This document shows, piece after piece, positions 1 to 7,045 of a DNA stretch of 17,685 nucleotides. The stretch spans positions 1-17,685 of the forward strand of contig JAKZRK010000009.1 in the NCBI GenBank assembly GCA_047518225.1. The letters run 5' to 3'. This DNA is from GCA-2731375 sp047518225. GTDB lineage: Bacteria > Pseudomonadota > Alphaproteobacteria > GCA-2731375. A program made the translations under genes and the position numbers. Below the pieces are notes generated by a model. The model was not told where the DNA came from. It made no database searches and saw only the letters and a list, made by a program, of their open reading frames with translations. Numbering within the stretch: position 1 is the first letter of the stretch; every line of letters starts with the position of its first letter.

Positions 1-126
1 CCGCCCAGCCTACCATCAAGTCCCCCTGACGATCCTTCTGCTGTCCCATCGTCATCAGCGAATCCCCCGGCCAAATCAGAACGTCAAAGAATCAGACCAG
101 GCCGCTTGTGTCCAGTGCCAACTTCG
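1..126 (-). pseudogene. Out-of-frame 3' remnant of the secreted protein gene at 127-747
   Basis: Just past the TGA that ends the upstream reading frame, a shifted minus-strand frame continues as protein-like sequence. It reads SPLTKLALDTSGLV, then a TGA at 92-94, then FFDVLIWPGDSLMTMG and onward, open to the window edge. The composition (an aliphatic/Asp-rich beta pattern, WPGDS) suits the C-terminal part of the beta-sandwich domain encoded at 127-747. I infer that one frameshift near 127-145 plus one stop interrupt an originally longer gene. The alternative is that the open stretch is chance in GC-rich DNA. Sequencing error in a low-coverage assembly would also look like this. Confidence 0.4.
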
Positions 127-747
127 TCAACGGGCTGTTAGGCTCTTGCCGATGCCCAGGTTATCGGTAAGAAGTACGACGCGCCATTTACCGTTGGGAA
201 TATTGGCCGTAAATTTCTTCACGTTGACCACGCCGTCGGATAACAGGTTGTCGCTGGACGGGCGGCGCAGGGCCCGGCGGTCCGCGCCGGCCAACCGCTT
301 GTCATTGGCTGTGACGTGTTGGAAGTTTGCCATTGTGGTCGAATCCGGGGGGCCGAAGTCAAAGCCGAATGAACGCGGCGACAGCCTAAAATTACTCGAC
401 AATCTAACTCCGGCGATGGGCGTCGCGAACAACGCCCGACGGCTGGCTTGGGCGATGGCGGTGATGGCATCTTGCAGGGCGATCGGGTCGGCGGAAATCT
501 TGGAGGTCCACAAGGCCTTGATCAGATCGTTGGTCCGCCCTTCCAACTGTTGGGCCCGGCCGCTGAATTGGGCCAAATATTGCCGCAGCACGGCCTGACC
601 CTTTTGCGTCCCGCTGGTCGCGCCATCCAGGGCGGCCGCGGGCGAAATGCTCTGGGCGGCGGCACGGTTCGGGCTGGCGGCGATGGTCAGGGCGCAGACC
701 ATACCGGTCAGAATGGCGCCTTGCAATCCGCGAAATAGCAGGCTCAT
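127..747 (-). CDS. Secreted protein with a beta-sandwich-like C-terminal part; probably truncated by a frameshift
   Basis: The start at 747 is chosen because a GAGGAG ribosome-binding site lies about eight bases upstream and because the protein then begins with a clean signal peptide (MSLLFRGLQG, a hydrophobic core, AAA-QS cleavage site). The longer frame from 816 adds 23 residues that would spoil it. The product is 206 residues. The middle (about 30-105) is Ala/Gln-rich and helical. The end carries FDFGPPDS, then LLSDGV, FTANIPNGKWRVVLLTDNLG. That arrangement recalls the galactose-binding-like beta-sandwich at the N terminus of YesT-type rhamnogalacturonan acetylesterases (FDFG, later PNG-Y-RV). 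This likeness is from memory and only suggests a carbohydrate- or envelope-related role. The frame stops in the middle of the beta domain, and a shifted frame carries on below 127, so the gene is probably broken. Confidence 0.6.
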   Translation of the reverse strand: MSLLFRGLQGAILTGMVCALTIAASPNRAAAQSISPAAALDGATSGTQKGQAVLRQYLAQFSGRAQQLEGRTNDLIKALWTSKISADPIALQDAITAIAQASRRALFATPIAGVRLSSNFRLSPRSFGFDFGPPDSTTMANFQHVTANDKRLAGADRRALRRPSSDNLLSDGVVNVKKFTANIPNGKWRVVLLTDNLGIGKSLTAR

Positions 748-1040
748 TTTAAGCTCCTCGGTGGCGCGCCGTGCCATGGCGCCCCGGAATTGGGCGGCCA
801 AGCATGAATCGCGCAAACCCTCTATGCTATCTTATCATACTTGGTCTCATGGGCCGCCCCCGTCAATGGCCGTCAAAAATCCGCGCAAGTTAGCAATTTT
901 TATGCAAAATCTGTTCCAATGATGCAGTCTTTGGCGAATATGTTAAGAAACCGCCAACGCGGGGATGCGCCTGACCCGTGGGCCCCTGCCGAATTGTGTC
1001 AAATTGGGGCGGTGCGGCGCTTGCCATCGCATACCGCGCC
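748..1040. other. Divergent intergenic region
   Basis: This 293-bp spacer lies between the secreted-protein gene (leftward) and the nucleotidyltransferase pseudogene (rightward). It is more AT-rich around 825-950. On the minus strand, the complement of 835-826 offers a loose TATGATA-type -10 for the leftward gene, but I see no convincing -35. Short frames here, including one ending in an ATGA overlap with the start at 1041, have no recognisable content. Confidence 0.35.
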
Positions 1041-2042
1041 ATGAGTGGATCCGGGCCGTGGCCCTTGTTGCTGGCCGGCGATCAGGCTGATGCGCTCGAT
1101 ATCACGCCGGCTTCGCTGGACCGCCTGGCGGAACTAATCGGTCCCGCCCTGGCCCGGAATTTGCTGCCTGACACAGGCATGGCGTTGGCGGACGGCGATG
1201 TCGTGCAAAGCCGGCTGGCGAACAGGTTTCGCCGCGCCGACGGCCTGCGGTGGGCCCGTCACGCGGCTGTTCACGGCATCCAGGTAGTCTGCATCAAGGG
1301 CCTGGCGGCGGCGCACTTGTTTTACCCCGACCCCGATTTGCGCACCATGTCCGATGCGGATCTGCTGGTCGCCGGCGCCAGCCGCGACCCTCTGGTGGCG
1401 CTCTATTAGGCTGCCGGATTGCGCTTTCACCAAGCCCAGGCACGCTCTCCCTGGGGCTTCCTTTCCGATGCATCGCTGTTGCCCCTGACCAGCGCGGATG
1501 GCGCCAGTAATATTGATTTGCATGTTCACCCCGACGCCTGGCCTCTGCATTTGGGCCTGTCCGGCGCCGATGTTTTTGCCGCCGCCCGGGTCATAGACAC
1601 CGGCGACGGCGACATTTGGGTGCCCAGTGTCACCCACATGCTGCTGTTGTCCGCCAGTCATGCCGCCCGCGATCTGTTTGGCCCCTCAACGGCGAAATCC
1701 CTGATCGATGCCGCCCGGTTGCTGCGGCAAAATGGCGGCGAGGTGGATTGGCGGGAGTTCGAGGGACGCCTGCGCCCGGGCCGGGTGGAAAAGCCGGTGC
1801 GGGCCTTTTTGGCCATATTGAAGCGTCTTGGCGCTGACACCCGTGCCGTGCCCGAACGTCTGACGCAGGCGGGGGGGGGGGCGGAATTCGAGCGTGCGGT
1901 GGCGGATTATGCCGCTTTGTTTCCCATCGACGCCGGCGCCCTGGCCCGCGCCCGGCGGGAGCTGTTGTTGTGCGCCGAACCCGGCGTCGCCATGGGGCGC
2001 AACTGGCAACGCCTGAGCGGCCTGTTCCATCGCCGTCGTTAG
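1041..2042 (+). pseudogene. Nucleotidyltransferase-family protein (PF14907-like), split by an in-frame TAG
   Basis: Two open segments (to 1409 and from 1410) are in the same frame, separated only by a TAG at 1407-1409. Read through, they give one protein of about 333 codons starting at the ATG at 1041. The first part has IKGLAAAHLFYPDPDLRTMSDADLLV (in pieces: the KG motif near residue 86, the DxD pair at D105 and D107). The second part has SNIDLHVHPD with a third acidic residue near D159. This is the signature of the 'uncharacterised nucleotidyltransferase' family PF14907, which often sits in exopolysaccharide or peptide-modification clusters. The codon at the break is expected to be acidic in LY-x-AAGLR, so GAG to TAG is the simplest explanation. 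An 11-G tract at 1871-1881 keeps the frame. The gene may be recently inactivated or may contain a sequencing error. The rest is well preserved. Confidence 0.75.
1871..1881 (+). repeat. Homopolymer tract of 11 G
   Basis: Eleven consecutive G lie inside the nucleotidyltransferase pseudogene and encode Gly-Gly-Gly within the frame (Ala-Gly-Gly-Gly-Ala). At this length a gain or loss of one G is easy, either in the cell by slipped-strand replication or in sequencing. In the present assembly the tract keeps the reading frame open. Confidence 0.95.
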
Positions 2043-2123
2043 AGCACATTCGAACCATACCGGGTCATTTGACCGGCGTGGGTGCCTTGGCCGCACCGCT
2101 TCCCTTCGCTATGGTGCGCCGGC

Positions 2124-3122
2124 ATGAGTAATGATCTTGATATGACTGCCCTGGCGGGGGCATTGGGCACGGGGGACCGCCGTGCCCTGGCCCGCGCCAT
2201 AACGCTTGTGGAATCCACCCGGCCCGAACACCGTGTCCTGGCCGAGGCTTTGCTGGCGGCCTTGCCGGCCACGAAGGAGCCCGCCATCCGTCTGGGCATC
2301 ACCGGGGCGCCGGGGGTTGGTAAATCCACCTTTATAGAGGCCTTTGGCGGCCATCTGACAGGTCTGGGGCGGCGGGTCGCGGTGCTGGCGGTGGATCCTT
2401 CCTCCGCGCGCACGGGCGGCTCGATCCTGGGCGATAAGACCCGCATGCCATTGTTGTCCGGCGACCCCAACGCCTTCATCCGGCCGACGCCCGCGGGCCG
2501 CTCCGTGGGCGGCGTGGCCCGGCGCACCCGCGAGGCCATGGCCCTGGTGCAGGCCGCCGGTTATGACATCATCATCGTCGAAACCGTGGGCGTGGGCCAA
2601 TCGGAATATGCCGTCGCCGATATGGTGGATATGTTCCTGCTGCTGTTGGCGCCGGGGGGCGGCGATGAGTTGCAGGGCATCAAGCGCGGCATCATGGAAC
2701 TGGCCGACTTGGTGGTGGTCAATAAAGCCGACGGCGCCTTGGCCCCGGCAGCCAACAACGCGGCGGCTGATTACCGCAACGCCCTTAATCTGATCAGGCC
2801 GAAAACAACCGCCTGGCGGGCCCAGGTACTATTGGCCTCGGCCCTGTTGGGGGAAGGATTGGCGGAAATCTGGCAGGTGGTGCAGAAGTTTCAGACCGCC
2901 CTGGCCGCCGATGGCAGCCGACAGGCGGGCCGCGCCACCCAGGCGCGGCGCTGGTTGTGGGAAGAAATCCAGGACGGCCTGATGGACGAGCTGAAATCGG
3001 ACCCGGCGCTCAGCGCCCTGATCGCGGCCCGTGAAGAGCAGGCGGGCCGGGGAGAGATCACGCCCTCGGCCGCCGCGCGGGACATCCTGGCGGCGTTTTT
3101 GCGGCCCAGGGAAGAACGCTGA
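2124..3122 (+). CDS. meaB: Methylmalonyl-CoA mutase-associated GTPase MeaB (ArgK/MMAA family)
   Basis: This is a G3E-family P-loop GTPase that chaperones adenosylcobalamin-dependent methylmalonyl-CoA mutase, gating cofactor loading and protecting the enzyme from inactivation. The start is put at the ATG at 2124, giving 332 residues, the family's usual length. An upstream in-frame start at 2082 adds 14 residues without family-like features, and neither start has a strong ribosome-binding site. Visible motifs are Walker A GAPGVGKST (about 61-69), the DPSS segment (91-94), GGSILGDKTRM (98-108), FIRPTPAGRSVGGVARRT, the ETVGVGQSE switch region (153-161) and the NKAD base-specificity motif (200-203). 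The C-terminal helical arm used for dimerisation is present. The mutase genes are not in this window, so MeaB stands alone here. The stop is six bases from the convergent SnoaL-like gene. Confidence 0.93.
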   Translation: MSNDLDMTALAGALGTGDRRALARAITLVESTRPEHRVLAEALLAALPATKEPAIRLGITGAPGVGKSTFIEAFGGHLTGLGRRVAVLAVDPSSARTGGSILGDKTRMPLLSGDPNAFIRPTPAGRSVGGVARRTREAMALVQAAGYDIIIVETVGVGQSEYAVADMVDMFLLLLAPGGGDELQGIKRGIMELADLVVVNKADGALAPAANNAAADYRNALNLIRPKTTAWRAQVLLASALLGEGLAEIWQVVQKFQTALAADGSRQAGRATQARRWLWEEIQDGLMDELKSDPALSALIAAREEQAGRGEITPSAAARDILAAFLRPREER

Positions 3123-3128
3123 AGCAGC

Positions 3129-3602
3129 CTATTTTCGATGTTCGGCCCAGCCTGGATGGGCCAGTTGCCTGCGCAGCATTTTGCCTACCACCTTGGTTTG
3201 TTTTTCGCCCGGCATTGCCAGTTGATCCAGCAACTCCGCCGTGCGCACCGCATCTTCGTAGCGGGCGATCAGGCCGTCGCGCAGTTGGAACAAGCCGACC
3301 CCGTCCATGAAGATGCGCCTGCCCTTGATATGGGGCAACTTGCAATCGTAACTGAACAGCCAGCGGGCATAACCGGTGGTGCCGTTGTCGACCGGGTCGA
3401 GCATGCGCCAGAGAAAATTTTCACCGTCCCGATGAAACCGGCCTTCCAGCATTTGGGCGATGGCGTCGCGGCCGTGGTATTCGCCATAAAAGACGTCGTC
3501 GTAGATGCCATCCTCGGTGAAAAGGGCGCTGAACCGGCCACCGTCACCCATTTCGACCGCATTGGTAAAGGCGTCTAGAATTTCCGAGAAACTGCGCTGC
3601 AT
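3129..3602 (-). CDS. SnoaL/NTF2-like domain protein
   Basis: The 157-residue protein has the layout of the NTF2-like/SnoaL cone fold. An N-terminal helix (SFSEILDAFTNAVEMGD) leads into ALFTEDGIYDDVFYGEYHGRDAIAQML, the usual 'F-x-D-G-x-Y ... G-x-x-A-I' start of SnoaL_4-type proteins. Strands follow around ARWLFSY and FMDGVGLFQLRDGLIARYEDA. Members include polyketide cyclases, steroid isomerase-like enzymes and many proteins of unknown substrate. No catalytic residue lets me choose among them. There is no signal peptide, so the protein is probably cytoplasmic. The ATG at 3602 has only a weak purine stretch upstream. It converges with meaB and diverges from rpmB, so it is probably its own transcription unit. 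Confidence 0.75.
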   Translation of the reverse strand: MQRSFSEILDAFTNAVEMGDGGRFSALFTEDGIYDDVFYGEYHGRDAIAQMLEGRFHRDGENFLWRMLDPVDNGTTGYARWLFSYDCKLPHIKGRRIFMDGVGLFQLRDGLIARYEDAVRTAELLDQLAMPGEKQTKVVGKMLRRQLAHPGWAEHRK

Positions 3603-3644
3603 GATATCTTCGCTTTCTTTTCTCTGGCGATCTTACCAACGCGC

Positions 3645-3673
3645 TTGACGTCGGCGGTCCATTTGCCTAAAAA
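3645..3673 (+). promoter_or_regulatory. Candidate sigma-70-type promoter for rpmB
   Basis: A TTGACG box (3645-3650) and a TAAAAA box (3668-3673) are separated by exactly 17 bases, a good match to a housekeeping -35/-10 pair. The site lies about 50 bases upstream of the rpmB start codon in the spacer divergent from the SnoaL-like gene. The -10 matches the consensus at four of six positions. No start-site data are available. Confidence 0.5.
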
Positions 3674-3724
3674 ACGCCGCTCCGTCGGCACTTCCGCCGC
3701 TGGAACTAATAGGATGATCAGGCC

Positions 3725-4033
3725 ATGGCGCGGCGTTGCGAACTTACCGGAAAAGGCGTGTTGACGGGCAATAATGTCTCGCATGCCCATAATAAGACAC
3801 GGCGGCGGTTCCTGCCAAATGTACAGGAAATGGCCCTGCACTCGGATGCGCTGGGCCGTGCGGTGCGTTTGAAGATTTGCGTCTCCGCCCTGCGCACCGT
3901 CGAGAAAAAGGGCGGCCTGGATGCCTTTCTGACCGACGCCAAGGACCGTCAGCTATCCCTTAGGGCCCGCCGCCTGAAGCGCGCCGTGGCAAAAGCAGTG
4001 GACGGGGCCGCCGAGGCGACCGCCGCGGCATAG
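3725..4033 (+). CDS. rpmB: 50S ribosomal protein L28
   Basis: This 102-residue basic protein is a component of the large ribosomal subunit. The N terminus MARRCELTGKGVLTGNNVSH followed by AHNKTRRRFLPNVQ is the characteristic L28 signature (CELTGK, N-x-VSHA, TKRRFLPN). The C-terminal half has the usual RVS/TLRT-type segment (KICVSALRTVEKKGGLDAFL). The last 25 residues form an Ala/Lys-rich tail, as is common in alphaproteobacterial L28. Only one cysteine lies in the first motif, so this is a zinc-free form. It is monocistronic: it diverges from the SnoaL-like gene and converges with the lipoprotein gene. A TTGACG-17-TAAAAA promoter lies upstream. Confidence 0.95.
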   Translation: MARRCELTGKGVLTGNNVSHAHNKTRRRFLPNVQEMALHSDALGRAVRLKICVSALRTVEKKGGLDAFLTDAKDRQLSLRARRLKRAVAKAVDGAAEATAAA

Positions 4034-4051
4034 CCCGGAGCTGCTGCAGTA

Positions 4052-4064
4052 GGCATCCAATGCC
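4052..4064. terminator. Small hairpin between convergent rpmB and lipoprotein genes
   Basis: GGCAT and ATGCC form a five-base-pair stem around a three-base loop, 18 bases after the rpmB stop and just before the stop of the opposite gene at 4066. It has no T-run, so it is a weak candidate for a shared terminator. Confidence 0.2.
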
Positions 4065-4065
4065 G

Positions 4066-5088
4066 TCATTCAGCCAGGTGGAACTGCAACAGCAATGTGC
4101 GTTGCAGGGGGCTGAAGTTGTCGTCCGATAGCAAATAGATCAACCAGCCGCCGCCCGGGTCGGGGTGGACCGCCAGGCCTTCGAAATTATCCACCGACAG
4201 GGGCGGGGCCAGCCGGGCCAGTTCCTCGTCGATCAGCCGTCCGCCGGCTTTAATCCGCGCCGCCGGGATGCGCGATAGCCGGGCGCCCATGCCGCCGCTG
4301 AAGGTAAAGCGCCGCTGCAGTAAAAGCACGTCGCCATTGGGCAGGGCGGCCAGATCCGTGGGCCGAAAGATGCCCACGCTTGGCCAATAGACCTGGCCCA
4401 GGCTTTGCCCGTCCGCCGCCAGCAACCAGCCGATATAGTCGCCCGCACCATCGACCCCGCCTTTATTGCCGCGGAATTTTTCGCTCAACAGCAGAATCCG
4501 GCCGTCCGGCAGGGGCGTCATGGCCTCCAGGCCGCCATTGCGGGGCGCCTCGCCGATGCCGGGCGGGGTGGCAAACAGGCTGGGCCTTCCCAACAAGTCG
4601 GCATAGCGCAGCACCCGGTGGCGGCGCTCGAAGCTGACCAGATAGCTGCCGTCGGCAAGCCTTTCCACCGCCTCGGCATCCTGATGCCGTTTGTCCAAGC
4701 CCTGGGGCAGAGGCCGGCCATCAATGCCGCGCAGGCGGTGCATCTCGGCCTCGCTCAGACCCTGCAGCCGGCCCCGCCCGTCCACTCGCAGCCGGGCGCG
4801 CAGCAGATCACCGTGATCGGACACCGCGATCAAGCCATCGCCATTTGGCGACAGGCTCAAACCCGACAAGCCGCCGAAATAAGTGGCGTCGCTGCTCAAT
4901 ACAAAGCCGGAGCGGAACGCCAGCTTGCCGACATGGCTTTGACCGGGCTTTTCTGGATTCAGGAAAATCTCCTGGGTATCAATCCGCAGTTTCCCGTTCC
5001 GGGCGCCGGCCAAGGGCGGCAGGGCGCAGCCCGACAACAGCATGCCCAGCAGAGCGGCGATGACGGTCATATATCTCGGTGCGTTCAT
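4066..5088 (-). CDS. Esterase-like-activity-of-phytase (PF13449) lipoprotein
   Basis: The 340-residue product begins MNAPRYMTVIAALLGMLLSG and then Cys21. The lipobox LSGC (18-21) marks it as a lipoprotein exported by Sec and lipidated. The start at 5088 is preferred over an upstream in-frame one at 5148 because the longer form puts 20 polar residues before the signal peptide; an ATG at 5070 is also possible. The mature part looks like the beta-propeller family PF13449: a GLSGLSLSPNGDGLIAVSDHGD repeat near the start (cut here as GLSGLSL and AVSDHGD), DAEAVERLADGSYLVSFERR, GGLEAMTPLPDGRILLLSEK, and a late DNFEGLAVHPD. The 'esterase/phytase' label is a family name; no catalytic activity can be read from the sequence. 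It follows cobT on the same strand with a hairpin in the gap. Confidence 0.8.
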   Translation of the reverse strand: MNAPRYMTVIAALLGMLLSGCALPPLAGARNGKLRIDTQEIFLNPEKPGQSHVGKLAFRSGFVLSSDATYFGGLSGLSLSPNGDGLIAVSDHGDLLRARLRVDGRGRLQGLSEAEMHRLRGIDGRPLPQGLDKRHQDAEAVERLADGSYLVSFERRHRVLRYADLLGRPSLFATPPGIGEAPRNGGLEAMTPLPDGRILLLSEKFRGNKGGVDGAGDYIGWLLAADGQSLGQVYWPSVGIFRPTDLAALPNGDVLLLQRRFTFSGGMGARLSRIPAARIKAGGRLIDEELARLAPPLSVDNFEGLAVHPDPGGGWLIYLLSDDNFSPLQRTLLLQFHLAE

Positions 5089-5097
5089 CCAGTATCC

Positions 5098-5118
5098 GCC
5101 CGTTGGACCGCAACGGGC
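5098..5118. terminator. Perfect 8-bp hairpin between cobT and the lipoprotein gene
   Basis: GCCCGTTG (5098-5105) pairs with CAACGGGC (5111-5118) around a five-base loop. It lies 46 bases after the cobT stop and ends ten bases before the lipoprotein start at 5088. It has no U-run on either strand, so it may be a factor-assisted terminator, an mRNA-stability element for cobST, or a structure that limits translation of the lipoprotein. Confidence 0.45.
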
Positions 5119-5163
5119 TCTGGGTAGCGATTTATGCTGGCGGCCCAACTCAGTCTATTGGGT

Positions 5164-7041
5164 TCAGGCTACCCTGCGGCGCGGCGAACGCCGCGGGCCT
5201 TGATCCGCCTCGTCATCGAATAATTCGGCCAGCTTGTCCATCAGGGCGCCGCCCAATTGTTCGGCGTCCACGATGGTGACGGCGCGTTGATAGTAGCGGG
5301 TGACGTCATGGCCGATGCCGATGGCGATCAATTCCACGGGCGATTGGTTTTCGATCCAATGGATCGCCGCGCGTAGATGCTTTTCCAGATAATTGCCGGC
5401 ATTCACCGACAGGGTTGAATCGTCCACCGGCGCGCCGTCGGAGATCACCATCAGAATGCGCCGCTGTTCAGGCCGGTAAACCAGGCGGTTATGGGCCCAG
5501 ATCAGCGCTTCGCCGTCGATGTTTTCCTTCAACAGGCCTTCACGCATCATCAGGCCAAGGCCACGCCGGGCCCGGCGCCAGGGCGCATCGGCGCTCTTGT
5601 AGACGATATGACGCAAATCGTTCAGCCGCCCGGGCGCCGCCGGTTTGCCCTCGCGCAGCCATTTTTCCCGGCTCTGGCCGCCTTTCCAGGCCCGGGTGGT
5701 GAAGCCCAGGATTTCCACCTTGACCGCGCAGCGTTCCAAGGTGCGGGCCAGAATATCGGCGCACATGGCGGCCACGGTGATCGGCCGGCCGCGCATGGAA
5801 CCGGAATTGTCTATCAACAGCGTGACCACGGTATCGCGGAAGTCCGTGTCCTGCTCTACCTTGAAGGACAGGGGCAGAAGTGGGTTGGTGACGATCCGCG
5901 ACAGCTTGCCCGCGTCCAGCATGCCTTCTTCCAGATCGAATTCCCAGCTACGTGTCTGCTTTGCCATCAGGCGCCGCTGCAGGCGGTTGGCCAGGCGCGC
6001 CACGACGCCTTGCATGTTGGAAAGCTGTTGATCCAGGTAGGCGCGCAGGCGGCCAAGTTCCTCGGCATCGCACAGCTCGCCAGCCTCGATAACCTCGTCG
6101 AATTCGTCCGAAAAGTAACGGTACGGGGGCTCGTTCGGGTTTTCCGGCAGCATGTCGCCCGGCCGCCATTGCCGCCGCCCCCGGCCCGGTTCCTCGCTGC
6201 CCGACATGGCATCGGCATCTTCCGCTTCCATCTCGGAATCGGCTTCGGCGTCGCCGTCGGCCGAGCCGTCCTGGGAATCCGAACCATCCGGATCGCCGCC
6301 GTCATCGGCCGCGCCTTCACCACCGTCGCCTTCGCCCTCGCCGTCGGCCATTTCTTCTTCGTCGTTTTCCGGATTATCTTCCAGATCGTCGGATTCCGTA
6401 CCGTCTTCATCGCCCAGATCCAGATCGGCGATCAGTTTCCGGGTCAGACGGGCAAAAGCGTTCTGGTCGGTAATCTTGCCTGTCAGGCCGGCCAAGTCAT
6501 CGCCGGCTTTTTCCTCGACCCAGGGCCGGATATGTTCGACCATGGGTTTGGCCGAAGCGGGCGGCGCCTTGCCGGTCAATCGTTCCCGCACCAGCAGGCC
6601 GACCACCTCCGGCAGCAACGCCTCGCCCGGGTCATTGACCGCCGCATAGCCGCGCGCCCGGCAGCGTTCCTCCAACATGGCGTCCAGATTGTCCGAGACG
6701 CCCATCATCCGTTTGGCGCCCAGGGACTCCACGCGGGCCTGCTCCGCCGCTTCGTAGACGGCGCGGGCGGTCGCGCCTTTCGGCTGGTTCAGGGCGTGCA
6801 GGCGGTTGTCATGGTGCCGTTGCCACAGGGCCAGCGCATCGCCACTGCCCCTGACATGGGCGACTTCCTCCTCGCCCAATTCCCGGCTTGGGGTAGGCAG
6901 GCGATTGCGGCCGCCACCGGTGGCGGTACCCTCGGCGCCAAAATTCACGGTCAGTTCGCTATCCCGCGCAATGGCACGCACCGCCGCCGTCACGGCGCGT
7001 TTGAACGGTTCGACCGGGTTTTCCGGCTTGATCATCGGCAT
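5164..7041 (-). CDS. cobT: Aerobic cobaltochelatase subunit CobT
   Basis: CobT works with CobS as the ATPase ring that drives CobN to insert cobalt into hydrogenobyrinic acid a,c-diamide in aerobic B12 synthesis (family knowledge). The 625-residue protein has a helical N-terminal domain (about 1-205), a strongly acidic Asp/Glu/Gly/Ser linker (about 207-290), and a C-terminal von Willebrand A domain. The MIDAS motif DNSGS is at 411-415, preceded by VVTLLI, with GFTTRAWKGG and MVISDGAPVDDSTL following. This domain order and length are typical for CobT. The ATG at 7041 lies four bases beyond the cobS stop; a second ATG at 7035 is equally possible. It is in an operon with cobS, and no cobN is in the window. 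The opposite strand is open for 555 codons as a by-product of the base composition. Confidence 0.95.
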   Translation of the reverse strand: MPMIKPENPVEPFKRAVTAAVRAIARDSELTVNFGAEGTATGGGRNRLPTPSRELGEEEVAHVRGSGDALALWQRHHDNRLHALNQPKGATARAVYEAAEQARVESLGAKRMMGVSDNLDAMLEERCRARGYAAVNDPGEALLPEVVGLLVRERLTGKAPPASAKPMVEHIRPWVEEKAGDDLAGLTGKITDQNAFARLTRKLIADLDLGDEDGTESDDLEDNPENDEEEMADGEGEGDGGEGAADDGGDPDGSDSQDGSADGDAEADSEMEAEDADAMSGSEEPGRGRRQWRPGDMLPENPNEPPYRYFSDEFDEVIEAGELCDAEELGRLRAYLDQQLSNMQGVVARLANRLQRRLMAKQTRSWEFDLEEGMLDAGKLSRIVTNPLLPLSFKVEQDTDFRDTVVTLLIDNSGSMRGRPITVAAMCADILARTLERCAVKVEILGFTTRAWKGGQSREKWLREGKPAAPGRLNDLRHIVYKSADAPWRRARRGLGLMMREGLLKENIDGEALIWAHNRLVYRPEQRRILMVISDGAPVDDSTLSVNAGNYLEKHLRAAIHWIENQSPVELIAIGIGHDVTRYYQRAVTIVDAEQLGGALMDKLAELFDDEADQGPRRSPRRRVA

Positions 7042-7045
7042 GGCG

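Noticed and set aside
841..1044. 67-codon plus-strand frame overlapping the nucleotidyltransferase start by ATGA
   Set aside because: The overlap is suggestive of coupling, but the product has no recognisable feature, lies in the AT-richer spacer and lacks a ribosome-binding site.
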